Source: Paulinella micropora (lineage: Eukaryota; Cercozoa; Imbricatea; Euglyphida; Paulinellidae). Taken from it: 64,000 nt of DNA. The notes under the pieces are model-generated. The model did no database searches. It saw only the letters and a list, made by a program, of their open reading frames with translations, and was not told the DNA's origin. Location of the stretch: NCBI GenBank assembly GCA_019918135.1, contig WBZZ01002453.1:96001-160000 (forward strand), in the 5' to 3' direction. Numbering within the stretch: position 1 is the stretch's first letter; each line of letters starts with the position of its first letter. Positions 32,158-43,430 of the stretch are shown here, one piece after another. A program made the translations under genes and the position numbers.

Positions 32158-32808
32158 ATGAAAAAAGTCGTGTCAATCGACCCGGGGCTGAGAAATCTTG
32201 GAGTGGTAGTGCTCGAGAAAAACAACAGCACCAACGCCATCGCAGTCACTTATGCCAGCGTGCTGAGCATCGCCAGACAGGACGACACTGACAGCTTCAA
32301 GACCAAGTCCCTGTCGGCGTGCCTGCACGCCATCGAGGAAGTGCACAACGCCGATGTGTGCGTGGTCGAGGACCAAAATTTCGGGAGGGCGAACACAAAC
32401 CCCGACAACCTCTTGATTCAAGCGGCAGCCGGCGCAACGATGCTGGCACTAGGCGCCAAGGAGTTACTTTACTATCAGAGCTCGTTCAAGTTCAGTTGCT
32501 TTTTCTCGCTTACACCGACTTTATCCGGTCGAGTTAAAGGGAAATACAAAGTTCAGTCTAAAGTATTGGCACAAAACCTCGTAGAAAGTTTTAATGTAAC
32601 TGGCGAGACTAGATGCCTCACAGAGTCAGATCATCTGAGCGACGCCTTTGGTCTTGCCTTCTGTGCGCTGGTCAGAGGGACCGCACGAGGGCAGGGCGGC
32701 CAGCAGGCAGTGCGTCGCTCTGAGCCTGTGCCGATCCCTGTTGGGGTGCAGACGCAGAAGAAGCAGGAGCAGGAGCAGCCGCCTTGTGTTGGTTCCATTT
32801 CGAGCTGA
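32158..32808 (+). CDS. RuvC/A22-like Holliday junction resolvase
   Basis: 216 residues, open. The start at 32,158 is chosen because it places the catalytic motif SIDPGLRNLGVVVLE right at the N-terminus, as in the poxvirus A22 / RuvC RNase-H-fold family. Further candidate metal ligands are the Glu/Asp in VCVVEDQNF and the Asp residues in ESDHLSDAFGLAF near residue 160. The last 40 residues are a charged Gln/Arg/Pro tail. Such resolvases cut four-way junctions and resolve concatemers during replication of viruses with inverted terminal repeats, which fits an element with long inverted arms. Confidence 0.65.
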   Translation: MKKVVSIDPGLRNLGVVVLEKNNSTNAIAVTYASVLSIARQDDTDSFKTKSLSACLHAIEEVHNADVCVVEDQNFGRANTNPDNLLIQAAAGATMLALGAKELLYYQSSFKFSCFFSLTPTLSGRVKGKYKVQSKVLAQNLVESFNVTGETRCLTESDHLSDAFGLAFCALVRGTARGQGGQQAVRRSEPVPIPVGVQTQKKQEQEQPPCVGSISS

Positions 32809-32971
32809 TGTACGCCATGCGTTCTTTATGAGCCATCGCCTTGACTTCGGGCGTGGCCATCTGCTCCTTGAAAAAAGTGTTGTACGCGGACGGCGCGCGG
32901 GGCTTGCGCTCGGGCTTGGCGGGAGCAGCAGCGGCGGTAGCTTGTCCACAAGTCGTGCAGTTGGAAGACAT
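32672..32971 (-). CDS. HMG-box/YABBY-like small protein
   Basis: 99 residues, open, starting MSSNCTTCGQA (one CxxC). A basic Pro/Ala-rich stretch (KPERKPRAPSAYNTFFKEQ) leads into a helix pair ending MAYISSKWNQHKA, which matches the HMG-box-like part of YABBY-type proteins found in several giant-virus groups. It probably binds DNA and may package or regulate the genome. The tail is Ala/Ser/Gln-rich. Its 3' part overlaps the end of the convergent resolvase frame by over 100 bp; both may be translated. Confidence 0.55.
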   Translation of the reverse strand: MSSNCTTCGQATAAAAPAKPERKPRAPSAYNTFFKEQMATPEVKAMAHKERMAYISSKWNQHKAAAPAPASSASAPQQGSAQAQSDALPAGRPALVRSL

Positions 32972-33043
32972 CTTTAGTTTGCTCTTGTCCTTTGTTATAA
33001 TAGGGCATCAAGAAGATTCTTTTTTTCCCTCTGATTAAAAACC

Positions 33044-33172
33044 TTAAACGTCTGGGACGGCCGGTGCCACCACTCTCTCGTCCGGACACCTCACTGGAAA
33101 GTACAGGATAATAACACACCCGGCCACCCCGATCACTAAGACGGCGATGATTGCCACCACGAACAGGTCCAT
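33044..33172 (-). CDS. 42-residue single-pass membrane peptide
   Basis: A short open frame starting ATG at 33,172 reads MDLFVVAIIAVLVIGVAGCV, followed by IILYFPVRC and a hydrophilic end. About 24 residues are strongly hydrophobic. Short virion membrane peptides of this kind are common next to capsid genes in giant and polinton-like viruses. The position between two minus-strand genes and the AT-rich DNA at 33,180-33,215 support it; function unknown. Confidence 0.5.
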   Translation of the reverse strand: MDLFVVAIIAVLVIGVAGCVIILYFPVRCPDERVVAPAVPDV

Positions 33173-33219
33173 TTTCACTCACGCTCTTTAATTTAAATAC
33201 ATAAAGTCTAAGAATTTTT

Positions 33220-34470
33220 CTAAACCGAGGCCACCTCCAGGCTACCATTGCTTTCATGCAAGTACTTGAAATAGGCGGAGTAAATCGTAATATCGTACAG
33301 GCAGTCAATGACTCCGCGCTTGCCCGAAGTGACGGCGGTGACAACCATTTCTTCTTGGGCGTTGTAAGCGGGCCCTGTGTCGTCAGGCGCCTGCTGGAAC
33401 TTCAGCTTCAGCTGGTGAACGTCGCCGCGGGACCAGATGATGGGCTGGTCGTTCAGGTCCGTGACGGACGCGGTGTACTCCATCGCTGCACTGACCTCCC
33501 AGTCGACCGTGTTGGACGCACCGGCTCGTGTGTTGCTGAACTGGATCTTGACTCCGCAAGCGCGCAGCCAGCTCGAGCTAGCCAGCACGGTGTTGAGGTT
33601 CGTAAGCGCGGCCGTGGCGGGCGAAGTGTAGCGCCGGTCGGTAATTCTGGCAAACGTGAGGCCGGAGTCGATATCGAGGACAGCCACCGTCACTCCCCTG
33701 AAGTCCACGATCAGGCGGTTGGTGTCGGACGCGGCAAAGGTCGCGCCGTTGGCGTAGAAGGGCCCGTACTTGTGCGTGATGGCTGTGGCGCGCGGCGCGG
33801 GGCCGGTGTTGATCACCAAGCGTTCGCGGTTGCCGACAAAGGTCTTGTAGCCGTCCATCACGCCGTCTAACATGGCCTTGGGGTCGTTGGTAAACGGGAT
33901 CATGTACACGCCGTTGGACTTCAGGTAGGAGCTGCGCACTAGCTGGCCCATCGTCTCCTCGCGGAAAAAGCGCTGGTCGATCGGGGTGCCTTCGCCCATC
34001 TGCGATCTACCGTGCACGTCTTCGAGGTCGATTGTCGTCGCGTCGCCCAACATGTCGTAGGTCATCAAGCGCCCCGTGTTGTCGTACGTGTACTGCGGGT
34101 AGTAGGTCGTGGCGTCTCCGTACGCGGTCTGGTCGCCTGATTTGCGGATGAAGACAAACAGCCCACCGGAGTGGTGCGAGAATTGGTCCAAGTCAATTGC
34201 CAACCGGTCGGAGGGCTTGATGCGCTGGGCGTAGGCAGTGTACTGCACAAAGTCGATGTACTTCTGCTCGGCGACCTTGCCCTGCTTCAGCGGGCTCCTG
34301 CCCAGGCGCATCCCGTTCGGCAGCTGCGTGCAGCCCGTGATGAAGCGTATCTCGCTCAAGCTGGCTGTGCAAGGCACGGCGGGCGCGGACTGGCCGTTGA
34401 ATGCCGACTGGGCCGCCACAAAGATACACGGCCTTGAATGGGGCTTCAGCGTGTTTTTGACTTGAATCAA
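33220..34470 (-). pseudogene. Double-jelly-roll major capsid protein-like part
   Basis: About 416 residues, rich in beta-type sequence. Features suggesting a double-jelly-roll MCP are the RLAIDLDQFSHHSGGLFVFI segment, placed where giant-virus MCPs have a hydrophobic strand with a V/L-W-V-F core, the repeated receptor-like strands around GNRERLVINTGP, and the C-terminal QPIIWSRGDVHQLKLKFQ. It lies beside the penton-like and other virion parts. The part is incomplete. Family assignment is by context plus weak motif similarity. Confidence 0.5.
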
Positions 34471-34599
34471 GACAAGGTGGACTTGAATGGGGCGGACTGG
34501 GAAATGCTGCTGTCGAAAGCTGGTTGCTGATAGAGTGGCCGCCGGCCCAGCAATTGCACATTTTTTTAAAAAATCTTGTGGCCGCAGTTAAAAAGAACG

Positions 34600-35274
34600 A
34601 TGGACGAGGATAAAATCCTGGCGATGCGGTCGCATTCGAACGAGAATCATGACTCTGACGACAGCGACGTCAAGCGAGAGGAAGAGAAGTGGTCTTCGAG
34701 GCACGAGTCCTACTTTGCCAGCGTGGTGGACGAGTGTGCCCTGCACGCGAGGCTGAACAACTCGGCGGGCTACTACTATTACAACCGCTTTCTGTTGTTT
34801 GGTTTGTTGGCCACTATCATGCCGGCGATCTGTTCGATTATCGTGGGAAATTTCGGCTTCAAGGCGTGCGGAGCGGGCCGGACGGGCTACGATTGGGTCA
34901 GCGTCACGTGTTTAATCTTGGTAGCTATCATATCGGGGACCAACTCGTTTTTCAACTTTGGGCAAAAAGCAGAGCGCCACTTCTCCTGTGAGATCCTTTT
35001 TGAAATGGTCAAGAACGAGCTCTCAATCGAGATGGCCAAGAAGAGGCGCTTTAGATTAGCAGCGGACGTGCTGCTGGTCAAGATTACCATGGCCCTGGAG
35101 AAAGTGCGCTCGAACGAACAGGTTATACCGGGCCCGGTGCTGTGGGCGCACCGCCTGGACCGCGAGAAGCTGGCCAAAGCGCGCGCACAGATGGTGACGA
35201 GCGGCGAACCGGTCAGGCTTCACCAGGGCACGCCCGTGACGCTGGGCAGGCACTTGATCCCGATGCCTACATGA
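34600..35274 (+). CDS. SLATT-like two-helix membrane protein, right copy
   Basis: Inverted copy of 29,289-29,963, open and apparently identical at the protein level. Confidence 0.5.
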   Translation: MDEDKILAMRSHSNENHDSDDSDVKREEEKWSSRHESYFASVVDECALHARLNNSAGYYYYNRFLLFGLLATIMPAICSIIVGNFGFKACGAGRTGYDWVSVTCLILVAIISGTNSFFNFGQKAERHFSCEILFEMVKNELSIEMAKKRRFRLAADVLLVKITMALEKVRSNEQVIPGPVLWAHRLDREKLAKARAQMVTSGEPVRLHQGTPVTLGRHLIPMPT

Positions 35275-35614
35275 CCGTGCAGACCTTGGGACACATCTCG
35301 CAGCAGTTGGAAGCGAGGGCGGCCTTCACCAGCTCCCAGATGACGTCGACCACTGGCGGGATCAGCTTGTCCACGTTGTCGTCAGGACACAAGTCCACGA
35401 GCACGGAAATGAGGATCTGCTTCTTCTCCTCGCCAGTATGATTAGTATAGAGAGCAAGGTACTTGACCCCGTGAACAATGAGCTGCGGCACTGACTGCCA
35501 GCTGAAATCGCTGTATGTCCGCTTGAGCTCGAGTGCGAGCTCGTGCGAGGTTACGGTGATGGACTCTGGCGACGAGGGCATCAGCCGTTGTTCGGTCTTG
35601 CGTCTTTGCAACAT
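35267..35614 (-). CDS. Unknown 115-residue helical protein, right copy
   Basis: Inverted copy of 28,949-29,296, open and apparently identical in sequence. Confidence 0.45.
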   Translation of the reverse strand: MLQRRKTEQRLMPSSPESITVTSHELALELKRTYSDFSWQSVPQLIVHGVKYLALYTNHTGEEKKQILISVLVDLCPDDNVDKLIPPVVDVIWELVKAALASNCCEMCPKVCTVM

Positions 35615-35729
35615 GTTCTTTGTTTTTGTTTTGTGCTATAAGAAAAAAAATATATCCTCTTTGCCCTTTACTATTAAAAGGAGAGTGAATGGCCTTGTTG
35701 AAACTAGACAACCGGCAGCTGCACGAATT

Positions 35730-36702
35730 ATGGACACTGAAGAAAAACTGCTCGTGCCGGAAGAATCGCGGTTTTGTCTCTTTCCCATCAGGCGTCCGGA
35801 CCTGTATTCATTCTATGAAGCTTCCCTGCGCTCGTTCTGGACGGCAGACGAGCTTGATCTGAGCCGGGAACAGGCCGATTTCAAGAAACTGAGTGCGGAC
35901 GAGCAGCATTTTATTAAGATGTTGCTGGGCTTCTTTGCTAGCTCGGACGGCATCATCCAAGAGAACCTGGCCGCCAATTTTTGGCCGAAGTGCAATATTC
36001 CGAAGCGAGACTTTTTTATTCTTACCAGATCTTTAACGAGGCCGAACACTCGCGGACCTACAGCCTGTTGATCGATACGATCATCAGCGACCAGCAAGAG
36101 AAGGACAAGTTGTTCAATGCGATCACGCAGGTCCCGACCGTCGCACAAAAAGCCAAGTGGGCGCTGCAGTGGCTCAGCCCGGCCCGGCGTTTGCCGAGCG
36201 GCTGGTGGCGTTCGCTTGTGTGGAACTTGTCCAGTTCGCCTCTTCTTTTGCCTCCATCTTTTGGCTGAAACAAAAGCACCCGGGCCTGCTGCAGGGCTTG
36301 TGCACCTCGAACGAGTTTATTGCGCGGGACGAGACGCAGCACGGCCTGTTCGCGTGCCACTTGTACAAGCACCACGTGTCGAACAAGCTGCAGATGTCGC
36401 GTATTTTCCAGATTGTCGCTGGCTGTGTCGAGGTCGAGCGGAGGTTCATCAGCGAGTCGCTGCCGGTGGCCCTGTTGGGACTGAACGCCACGCTGATGGA
36501 ACTGTACGTTGAGTTCGTGGCCGACGGCCTGCTGCAGAACTTGGGCCTGAGCGAAAAGCTGTACGGAGTGGCCAAATGCCCTCTGCCCTTCATGGAGCAG
36601 CTAGGCGTGGTAGGCAAGACTAACTTTTTCGAGAAAAGAGTGAGCGAGTACGCACGGGCGCCGGCCAAGGAGCCGGAATGGGGCCTAGACCAGGACTTCT
36701 AG
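35730..36702 (+). pseudogene. Ribonucleotide reductase small subunit (class Ia R2), right copy
   Basis: Inverted copy of the left-arm R2 with the same ligand-region motifs and C-terminal tail. It is broken, about two breaks, so the arms have decayed slightly differently. Confidence 0.8.
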
Positions 36703-36980
36703 CCATTGATTGTGTCAGGCATCTCTACGACTGTCTCTTCTAGTGCCATTTCGGCCTGGACGGCCGCGTGGGCGGCAGACTCGGCGGCCGCCTCCGCCTC
36801 CTCTTCTTGCTGGATCAATTGCTTGATCTGCAGGCGCGTCTCCCTGCAACCACATACCTTTTCACAGAGCGCGATCTGCAGCTGTAGCTTCTCTCGTTCT
36901 ACGGCCAGGATCCGGCGGCGGGCTAGGCACGTGGCCAGCTCGTTCTCGTTCTCGGCTAGCGCTTGTCGCAAAGCGTCCAT
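36699..36980 (-). CDS. Small coiled-coil protein, right copy
   Basis: Inverted copy of 27,579-27,860, open, with very few differences. Confidence 0.5.
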   Translation of the reverse strand: MDALRQALAENENELATCLARRRILAVEREKLQLQIALCEKVCGCRETRLQIKQLIQQEEEAEAAAESAAHAAVQAEMALEETVVEMPDTING

Positions 36981-37016
36981 TTTTAATTAAAAAATACAGA
37001 CTCGAAAGAAAAAAAA

Positions 37017-40000
37017 TCAGCCCGGAATCTCGGTAATGGTCACTCTGCCTCTTGAATAAACAGTCGAACCGCCAATGACAAGGCTCCACGTGACAGCGCC
37101 TTGTGTGTCGCCAAAGGCTTCGAACCAGATATACTCATTTGCCGCCACTTCCATGATGCCCGACAGGCTGGGCGAAGCGAACCGCCCGTTGCCATAGAGC
37201 CCATGGGCGGTAGTTGTCGCCTGAAAATTGGCTTCTGTCTGCTGTACGCCGGTGCTTGAGGCGGGTCTCACTGCATTCCTTTCGACTCAGACATCGTAAT
37301 AGGCGCCACTGGTCGGCGGGTTGTTGGTAGCCGCTGCCGAGGTAATAAACTTGAACGAGGCAGTGATCAGCCATTTCCTGGGCATACCGGACGTGTTCTG
37401 CCAGGTCGTGAAGCCGTTGGCATGGCTTACGGTGATGTTGCCGTACACGGGCGCCAGCCTCACTACGCCATCGACCGGGATCTTCCTGCCAGCTCCGCTA
37501 TTAACAGTGACGGCCGTGTCACTCGTCAGCCAGTGGCCACGGTCCCACGTGCCTAATTCAAACTCGCCGAGGTCGTTGATTTGGAGCACGCGATCCGTGC
37601 CGGCGGAGGGCAGCGCGGTCGGCAGCTTCAGCGTGTTTTTGCCGCACATGAGCGAATCCACGCCCGTGAGGCCAGTGGCATTGACCGACACACCCTCGGA
37701 CTCAACGACGGGCGCAAAGGTCCCCACGACGGACGCGGCACTCGAATGTACCGAAGTGACAATAAACCGGTGGTAGTAATAGAACGCGGTCGAAGCGGGC
37801 GCGCTCGAGTTCAGGGTCTGTGACGTCGTGGTAAAAGAGAAGTTACCCGACCAGACCAGTGTCCAGGTACTGCCATTATCCGACCCCGCCAACGTGAAGC
37901 TTTTGGTTGAGGTACTAAGAGTAACTCCGTTGGTCAACGCGAAGCTCGTGATCCTGTACCGGCGCCGCGTGTGCTGGAGCGTAAAGTACTCGCCGTACAC
38001 GTTGCTGCCGCCTACGTTGGTAACGGCGTTGTTTGTCGTGTTAATACTCCCGTCCGAGTTGTAGTTGCCGAGGCTAGTCCAGCCATTGGCAGCGACACCA
38101 TCGAAAACTCTCCAGCTCTCCTGGCTTACTTGTGCGGAAGAGTGGCTGAGCACCCAGTTAGGGTCCGTGGTAGGCGTATAGGCCGACATGGAAGTCCAGG
38201 TCGGCAGCGCCACTGAACCAGAAGTCACGACCGTGGTGGAAGTGCTCTGGGTCACCATCTGCCCCGCAGAAGTCAGGCTCAGAACGGCAGTCTGGGCCGG
38301 CGTGGAGGCTGGCAACAACGAGCTGGCCGCAAGCTGACCCGCCGAGTCCAGCGTGACCAAAGACGTCGAGCCGGGCAGGCTAGCAGGCACTCTGACAGAA
38401 GAGGCGGCTAACTGCCCTCCGCTGGACAAGGAGACGAAGGACGTGTTGGACGGCAGCGCGGTCGGCAGCAGGAGTGCAGAAGAACCAGAAGCCGGAGCGG
38501 AGAGCGTGCTGGTGCCGCCCGCCCCGCTAAGTGACAGCGAGCTAGCAGCCCCTGTCGCTAGCTGGCCACTAGAATCAAGTGTCACCAGCAAAGTGCTACC
38601 AGGCAGAGACACTGGCACCTTGAGCGCAGAGGCGCTTAGTTGCCCCGCAGAGGTCAGCGACGTCAGAGAAGTGCTGGCAGGCAGCGCGCTAGGTAGACTC
38701 AGCGCGACCGTCCCCGTGCTCGCAATCGTAGAGGTGCCGATCGTCATTGGCGACGTATGCGTGTGCCCGTCTACGTAGGCCCTGTTGGCAGCGTCGGTGG
38801 TGGTGAGCGGCGCCGCTATGTTCTTGATCGCGGGGCACGATGTGTAGTCAAAGCCAAAGTGGTTGATTCCGCACCAGCTAGAACTCCCTCCTGCCTTGAT
38901 AGTAGCAACCACGATGGCCACGTACCGGGCGGCCCTGGCGGTGTCGGTCGGCGCGAGAGTGATGGAACTGCCATCGACAAAGGTGTACGAGCTAGTGTGC
39001 CACAGCGTCCAGGTAGTGCCGTCTAACGACGTGCCCACCTGCCATGTCTTTGGCGATTTATCCAGACCGCTGGACTGGGCTTGCAGGTAGTACTGTTGCA
39101 GGACGACCCCAGTGCCAAAATCTAGCTGGAGCCACTCTCCGGGGTACGCTACACCCGAAAACGTTTTGCTGGAACTGGAAGTGTAGGCGCCGCGCGTGGC
39201 ATTGTAGGTACTAGTGTTGCTCTGCCATGAAAAGTTTGAGCCCGTGTTGAAGCAGTCGTACGCGTTGCCGTTCCCGGCAGTAGACGCACTCGCAACCAGG
39301 CAGTTCCAACTGTTACTCGCCATGCTGTCGGGCTTCTTCACGTACGAAGTGGCTACAAGGCTCAGACCATGAGAGATAGCCTGGCCCCCGTACAACAGCG
39401 CGCCGTCGGAGCCCAGCGACACCAAGCTAGTACTGCTTGGTAGAGCGGTTGGCAGCTTGAGTGCAGAAGTACCAGACGCCGGAGCGGAAAGGGTGCTGGT
39501 GCCTCCCGCCCCGCTGAGCGATAGCGAGCTAGCAGCCCCTGTCGCGAGCTGGCCACCGGAGTCGAGTGTCACTAGCGAAGTGCTGCCCGGCAGTGCTGTC
39601 GGCAACTTGAGTGCAGAGGAGCCAGAGGCAGGAGCGGAAAGCGTGCTGGTGCCTCCAGCCCCGCTGAGTGACAGCGAGCTAGCAGCTCCTGTCGCGAGCT
39701 GGCCACCGGAATCGAGTGTCAACAGTGACGTGCTGCCAGGCAGTGACGCCGGTACCTTAAGCGCAGACGCGCCTACCTGGCCCGCGCTCGTCAGGGAAAC
39801 GAGTGACGTGCTGGCGGGCAGCGAAAGCGGGAGTGTAAATTTAGAGGCGGTGAGTTCACCGGTCGTGCTGTTCCACTGTGTCGCCTTCTCACTGGTAGTA
39901 GAATCGACGCCCGACCTCAACGGCTTGATATAAGCAGCTCGGTGCTAGCGGACACTAATTCAGCGCCCGTGGCGTTCAGTACAATCGAGCGGGATGTCGC

Positions 40001-40768
40001 TGCTTTTGCTCTGTAGCCTATTGCGACCGATTCCTGGGCGGCAGCATCCGTGATAGCCGTACTGCCGATCCCAACCGACCGTACGCCGAGCGTATTAGCA
40101 TAGGCACCGACAGAGACTGATGAATTGCCTTGTGTGCTCTCCGTGGAGTAGGCACCGATCGCGACGGCGAGATCTGACTGGCCAGAGTATCCCGCCCGGT
40201 AGCCAGCAGCAACTCCAAACTGGCCCTGTCCACTCGCGCCTGCTTGAGTGCCTATTGCGACGGCGAATGGTTGCTGTGCGTCGCCCGCGGAAGTCCCGAT
40301 TGCTACACTGTCTCCCCCTTGGAAGCCAATGGCACCGGTAGCGAACTGGCCCGCGCTGTCGAGCGTGACGAACTGCTTGGTGCCTGCGCTGGGCAGGGCC
40401 ACAGGCAGCTTGAGCGCGACGGAGCCAGTGGCAGGCGCGGAAAGCGTACTGTTGCCGCCAGCCCCTGTCAGCGTGAGCGTCGACGAGCTTACTTGGCTGC
40501 TTAGGCCTAGCACGCCGTCTGGATCGACCGTCACCAGCTGCGCGGTCGAGGCGGGCAGAGGGTCCGGCAGCCTCGCGAGAGTGTCCGGGATCGTTGTGAC
40601 TGTAAAGTCTGTGTCCATGAGCACGATCGCGCCATTACAGCTAGGAGCCAAAGACGGCTGCTTGAGCGTCCTGTCCTTGACCGCAAAGATCGAGCCGTCT
40701 GGATCCATGGTCACGATACAGTCGTTTTGGGTAGGCATCACCGACGGGAACTTCACTGCTCCTGCCAC
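37017..40768 (-). pseudogene. Long fibre/adhesin region, right copy
   Basis: Inverted copy of the left adhesin region with the same YadA-type head, shaft repeats and two discoidin-like domains. It is also broken, about two breaks, and the two copies are not damaged identically. A frame of 877 residues stays open over most of the shaft and both discoidin-like domains. Confidence 0.6.
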
Positions 40769-40855
40769 CTGGTGGTCGACGTACGCCTTGGGCGCCAGCT
40801 GCGAGGCCTTGGTCGGATAACTGGTGTTCTCGATGCAGCCTGCATTGTATAGCTG

Positions 40856-41587
40856 TTAGTCGAAAGCCAGGCTCCGCGTGTACCAAACCCCCGCCCCGTT
40901 GTTTTTAGTGCAGATTACGCGCAGGTACCGAGCGTAGTCTGCCGCGGCCGCAGGCGTGAACGTGCGCAGGCTGTCGCCGACAAAGGTCTGGGCCGTCTGG
41001 CTGTCCCAAGTGAACCACCGGCTGCCGTCCGCGCTATAAGCGACTACCCAGTCTCTGGGCGCAGTGATGGCGCCCGCGGACGTGACGTGGTAAGCAGTCA
41101 GTCTAGCGTGCTGGCCCAGATCGAGCTGGAGCCACGCGCCTACCACCGTGAGATTATCGACCATCGTCTCGATCATGGCGGTGTAGTTGTTGCCGCTGTA
41201 GCTGTCGGGCGCAGTGGTGCCCCACAAGGTCGAGAAGTCGCTGTCAAAAGCTAGGTAGGCTTGCGCAGAATTGCTAGAGGCCGAGGCCACAAAGCCCGCG
41301 GAGCTGTTAGAAGTCATCCCGGCCGGCTGGTTAGTTTTGGCTTCGGTGTCTAGCGTCAAGTTGATCAGATCGGCTAGATCAACCAAGTGCGGGTTCCCGG
41401 ACGTAGTCAGTCTGTGAGCGGTGTTGAGGGCTACCGCGTCGTTCGCGGCCACGCCGCCTGTTGCCCATCTCACGCCCCCGTCACCGTCCGACACAAGGAC
41501 GTCGCCGCTCTGTCCGTCAACCGGCAGCACAAAGTCGTCGGTCGCACCGTCGAGCCGGCAGCGTTTGTAGGACCTAGCCACTTCCAT
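40856..41587 (-). CDS. Fibre-like protein with a discoidin domain, right copy
   Basis: Inverted copy of 22,972-23,703, open throughout and nearly identical. Same fibre-shaft N-terminus and F5/8 type C-like domain. Confidence 0.65.
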   Translation of the reverse strand: MEVARSYKRCRLDGATDDFVLPVDGQSGDVLVSDGDGGVRWATGGVAANDAVALNTAHRLTTSGNPHLVDLADLINLTLDTEAKTNQPAGMTSNSSAGFVASASSNSAQAYLAFDSDFSTLWGTTAPDSYSGNNYTAMIETMVDNLTVVGAWLQLDLGQHARLTAYHVTSAGAITAPRDWVVAYSADGSRWFTWDSQTAQTFVGDSLRTFTPAAAADYARYLRVICTKNNGAGVWYTRSLAFD

Positions 41588-41641
41588 TTTGCCCCACTTT
41601 GCTGCTTTAAGAGAACAAGAGAATAAGTTTTTTTAATTGTT

Positions 41642-41860
41642 TTACAGAATCTCGTCTAGGAAATTGTCAACGAAGCGCATCCGCTCCGCCCAAGTGTCTC
41701 CGCCGGGGACGTCTCGCGCGGGGTTGATGCAAGCGCCGTCGCCATAGGGTCTGCAGACGAGCGAGGCCAGGTCCTTGAGGTCCCCTCTTTTCCCGGTCCC
41801 TGACCAGTAAAGCTGGCCTTCAAAAAAACAGGCGCCACAGGTAGGACAAACGGCTAACAT
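41642..41860 (-). CDS. Small CxxC protein of the element, right copy
   Basis: Inverted copy of 22,699-22,917, open over its length with only a few residue differences. The same CPTCG motif and acidic end are present. Confidence 0.5.
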   Translation of the reverse strand: MLAVCPTCGACFFEGQLYWSGTGKRGDLKDLASLVCRPYGDGACINPARDVPGGDTWAERMRFVDNFLDEIL

Positions 41861-42079
41861 TTCGTAATTAATAGAACCAGAGGGAAAAAAACAGAATTGA
41901 AAAGGGGACAAGCAAATTTAGTGTGTTTTGCGGCGCGGTAAATTTCAGGGAAAACGCACTCAACCAGTGGCTGGGGCAGAAATGGCAATAGTCTAGTTCC
42001 GGCTCAGGGTACTTAATGGGTTCTCTGAACCCAAGAATAACAAGGTATCGACCGAGGTAGGGGCACGTGCCGGCCCGGT

Positions 42080-42255
42080 CTGGCGACTGCCTTTTTTCCC
42101 ATATCACTGTATTTTTTTCTCGTGTCACTGCCTTTTTTGTCCGTATCACTGAATTTCTGTCATATCACTGCCTTTTTTTCCTATATCACTGCCTTTTTTG
42201 TCCGTATAACTGAATTTCGGCCATATCACTTTCGGGACAAAAAGGCAATACGTGC
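42080..42255. repeat. Short tandem repeat AAAAAAGGCAGTGATAT, right arm
   Basis: Inverted counterpart of 22,310-22,480 with a few base differences. Confidence 0.65.
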
Positions 42256-42381
42256 CTGAACCTGCCAAACGGGCGCGTGCCGCGACCTCGACCTAAGCTA
42301 ACCCCCCAGGGAGTAACGGACATTCACAAAACCACCCCACAACCCGAGTAGGCCCCGACCCAGGAAGCACTCCCCAAAACA

Positions 42382-43257
42382 ATGCGCAGAAAAATTGCCG
42401 CCACCGCCGCCACCACCGACCGTCCCCGTCCCCCCAAGCGCGCGCGCCGCGTCCTGCCGCGCGGCCAGCTGAGCGCGCTCGCACCGCCGGTTGCCTACGT
42501 CCCCGCCCCCTGTGACCCGGCCGCCGTGGCCCGGCTGGACGCCGACCGACCCCCGTGCAAGGACGTCGACTGGTACGCACTGCTGGTCGAGGCGGCTGCC
42601 CGGTGCCTGAACACCACCGACCGGCGCCTGCGGCTGACCGCCTCGCCCTATCCCTGGAGCCCGCTGGCCATTACCGCGCTACAGCCAGAGGAAGCGCCAT
42701 TGCTCTCCCTGTTGGACTTCGCCTTGCTCCGCGTGCCTACCGACCCGTACCGACCCGCCAGCTGGGGCGTGCCCGACCTGCCACTGGAGCTGCAGACAGG
42801 ACACGCGGCGCACAGGCTGTTGGATCCCTACCTACCATCGGTCTTGACCCAGCTAGTCTGTGACTATCTACCGACCCCTGCTTACTACAGTCAGCTCCCC
42901 AAGGGGGCCCTGGCGGGCCTATCCAGCGACGAGCGCGGGGACCTCTACGACCTGATCCAAAAGCTGTGCCCGTTCCACTCCTGGCGGGACTGGTACGGCG
43001 GCCGGGGTAGGAAGCACGAGGCCCTGGCCAACAACCCCGTCATCCACAGGGCGGAATTCCAAAAGAATGGCTGGGACACCACAGCCCCGGGGTAGAGGAC
43101 GAAGATGGCCTGATGTACGTCGTCCCGGACTATTCCACCGAAGCCTGGCGCTTCTACAAGCGCTACGAGCGCCTGTACTGGACTGCAGTGGAGGACCGCC
43201 TCAACAGGCGCCTACAGACTGTCTTCCAGCGCCTAGCTAGAAAACTAGACACGTTGT
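42382..43257 (+). pseudogene. Outer unknown gene of the element, right copy
   Basis: Inverted copy of the left-arm gene. Here the first 237 residues are open, starting with a basic Arg/Lys/Pro-rich segment (RPPKRARRVLPRG) that could be a nuclear localisation or nucleic-acid-binding tail. The family is unknown. The copy is broken, about one break. Confidence 0.45.
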
Positions 43258-43430
43258 AGCCGTTCAATAAAAACACGTTCTGTTATTTCTGTTATTATTA
43301 GCCCCCCCCCCCTAAAACCAGTTGTCGTCAATAGGGGGCGGTGCACCACCTGCCGCACCTGCTGCGTTTTGCCTTTTGGGTGGCTACAGCCCCCCCTCAC
43401 CACCCCAACCCCCTCAACCACTCAAAGTCT

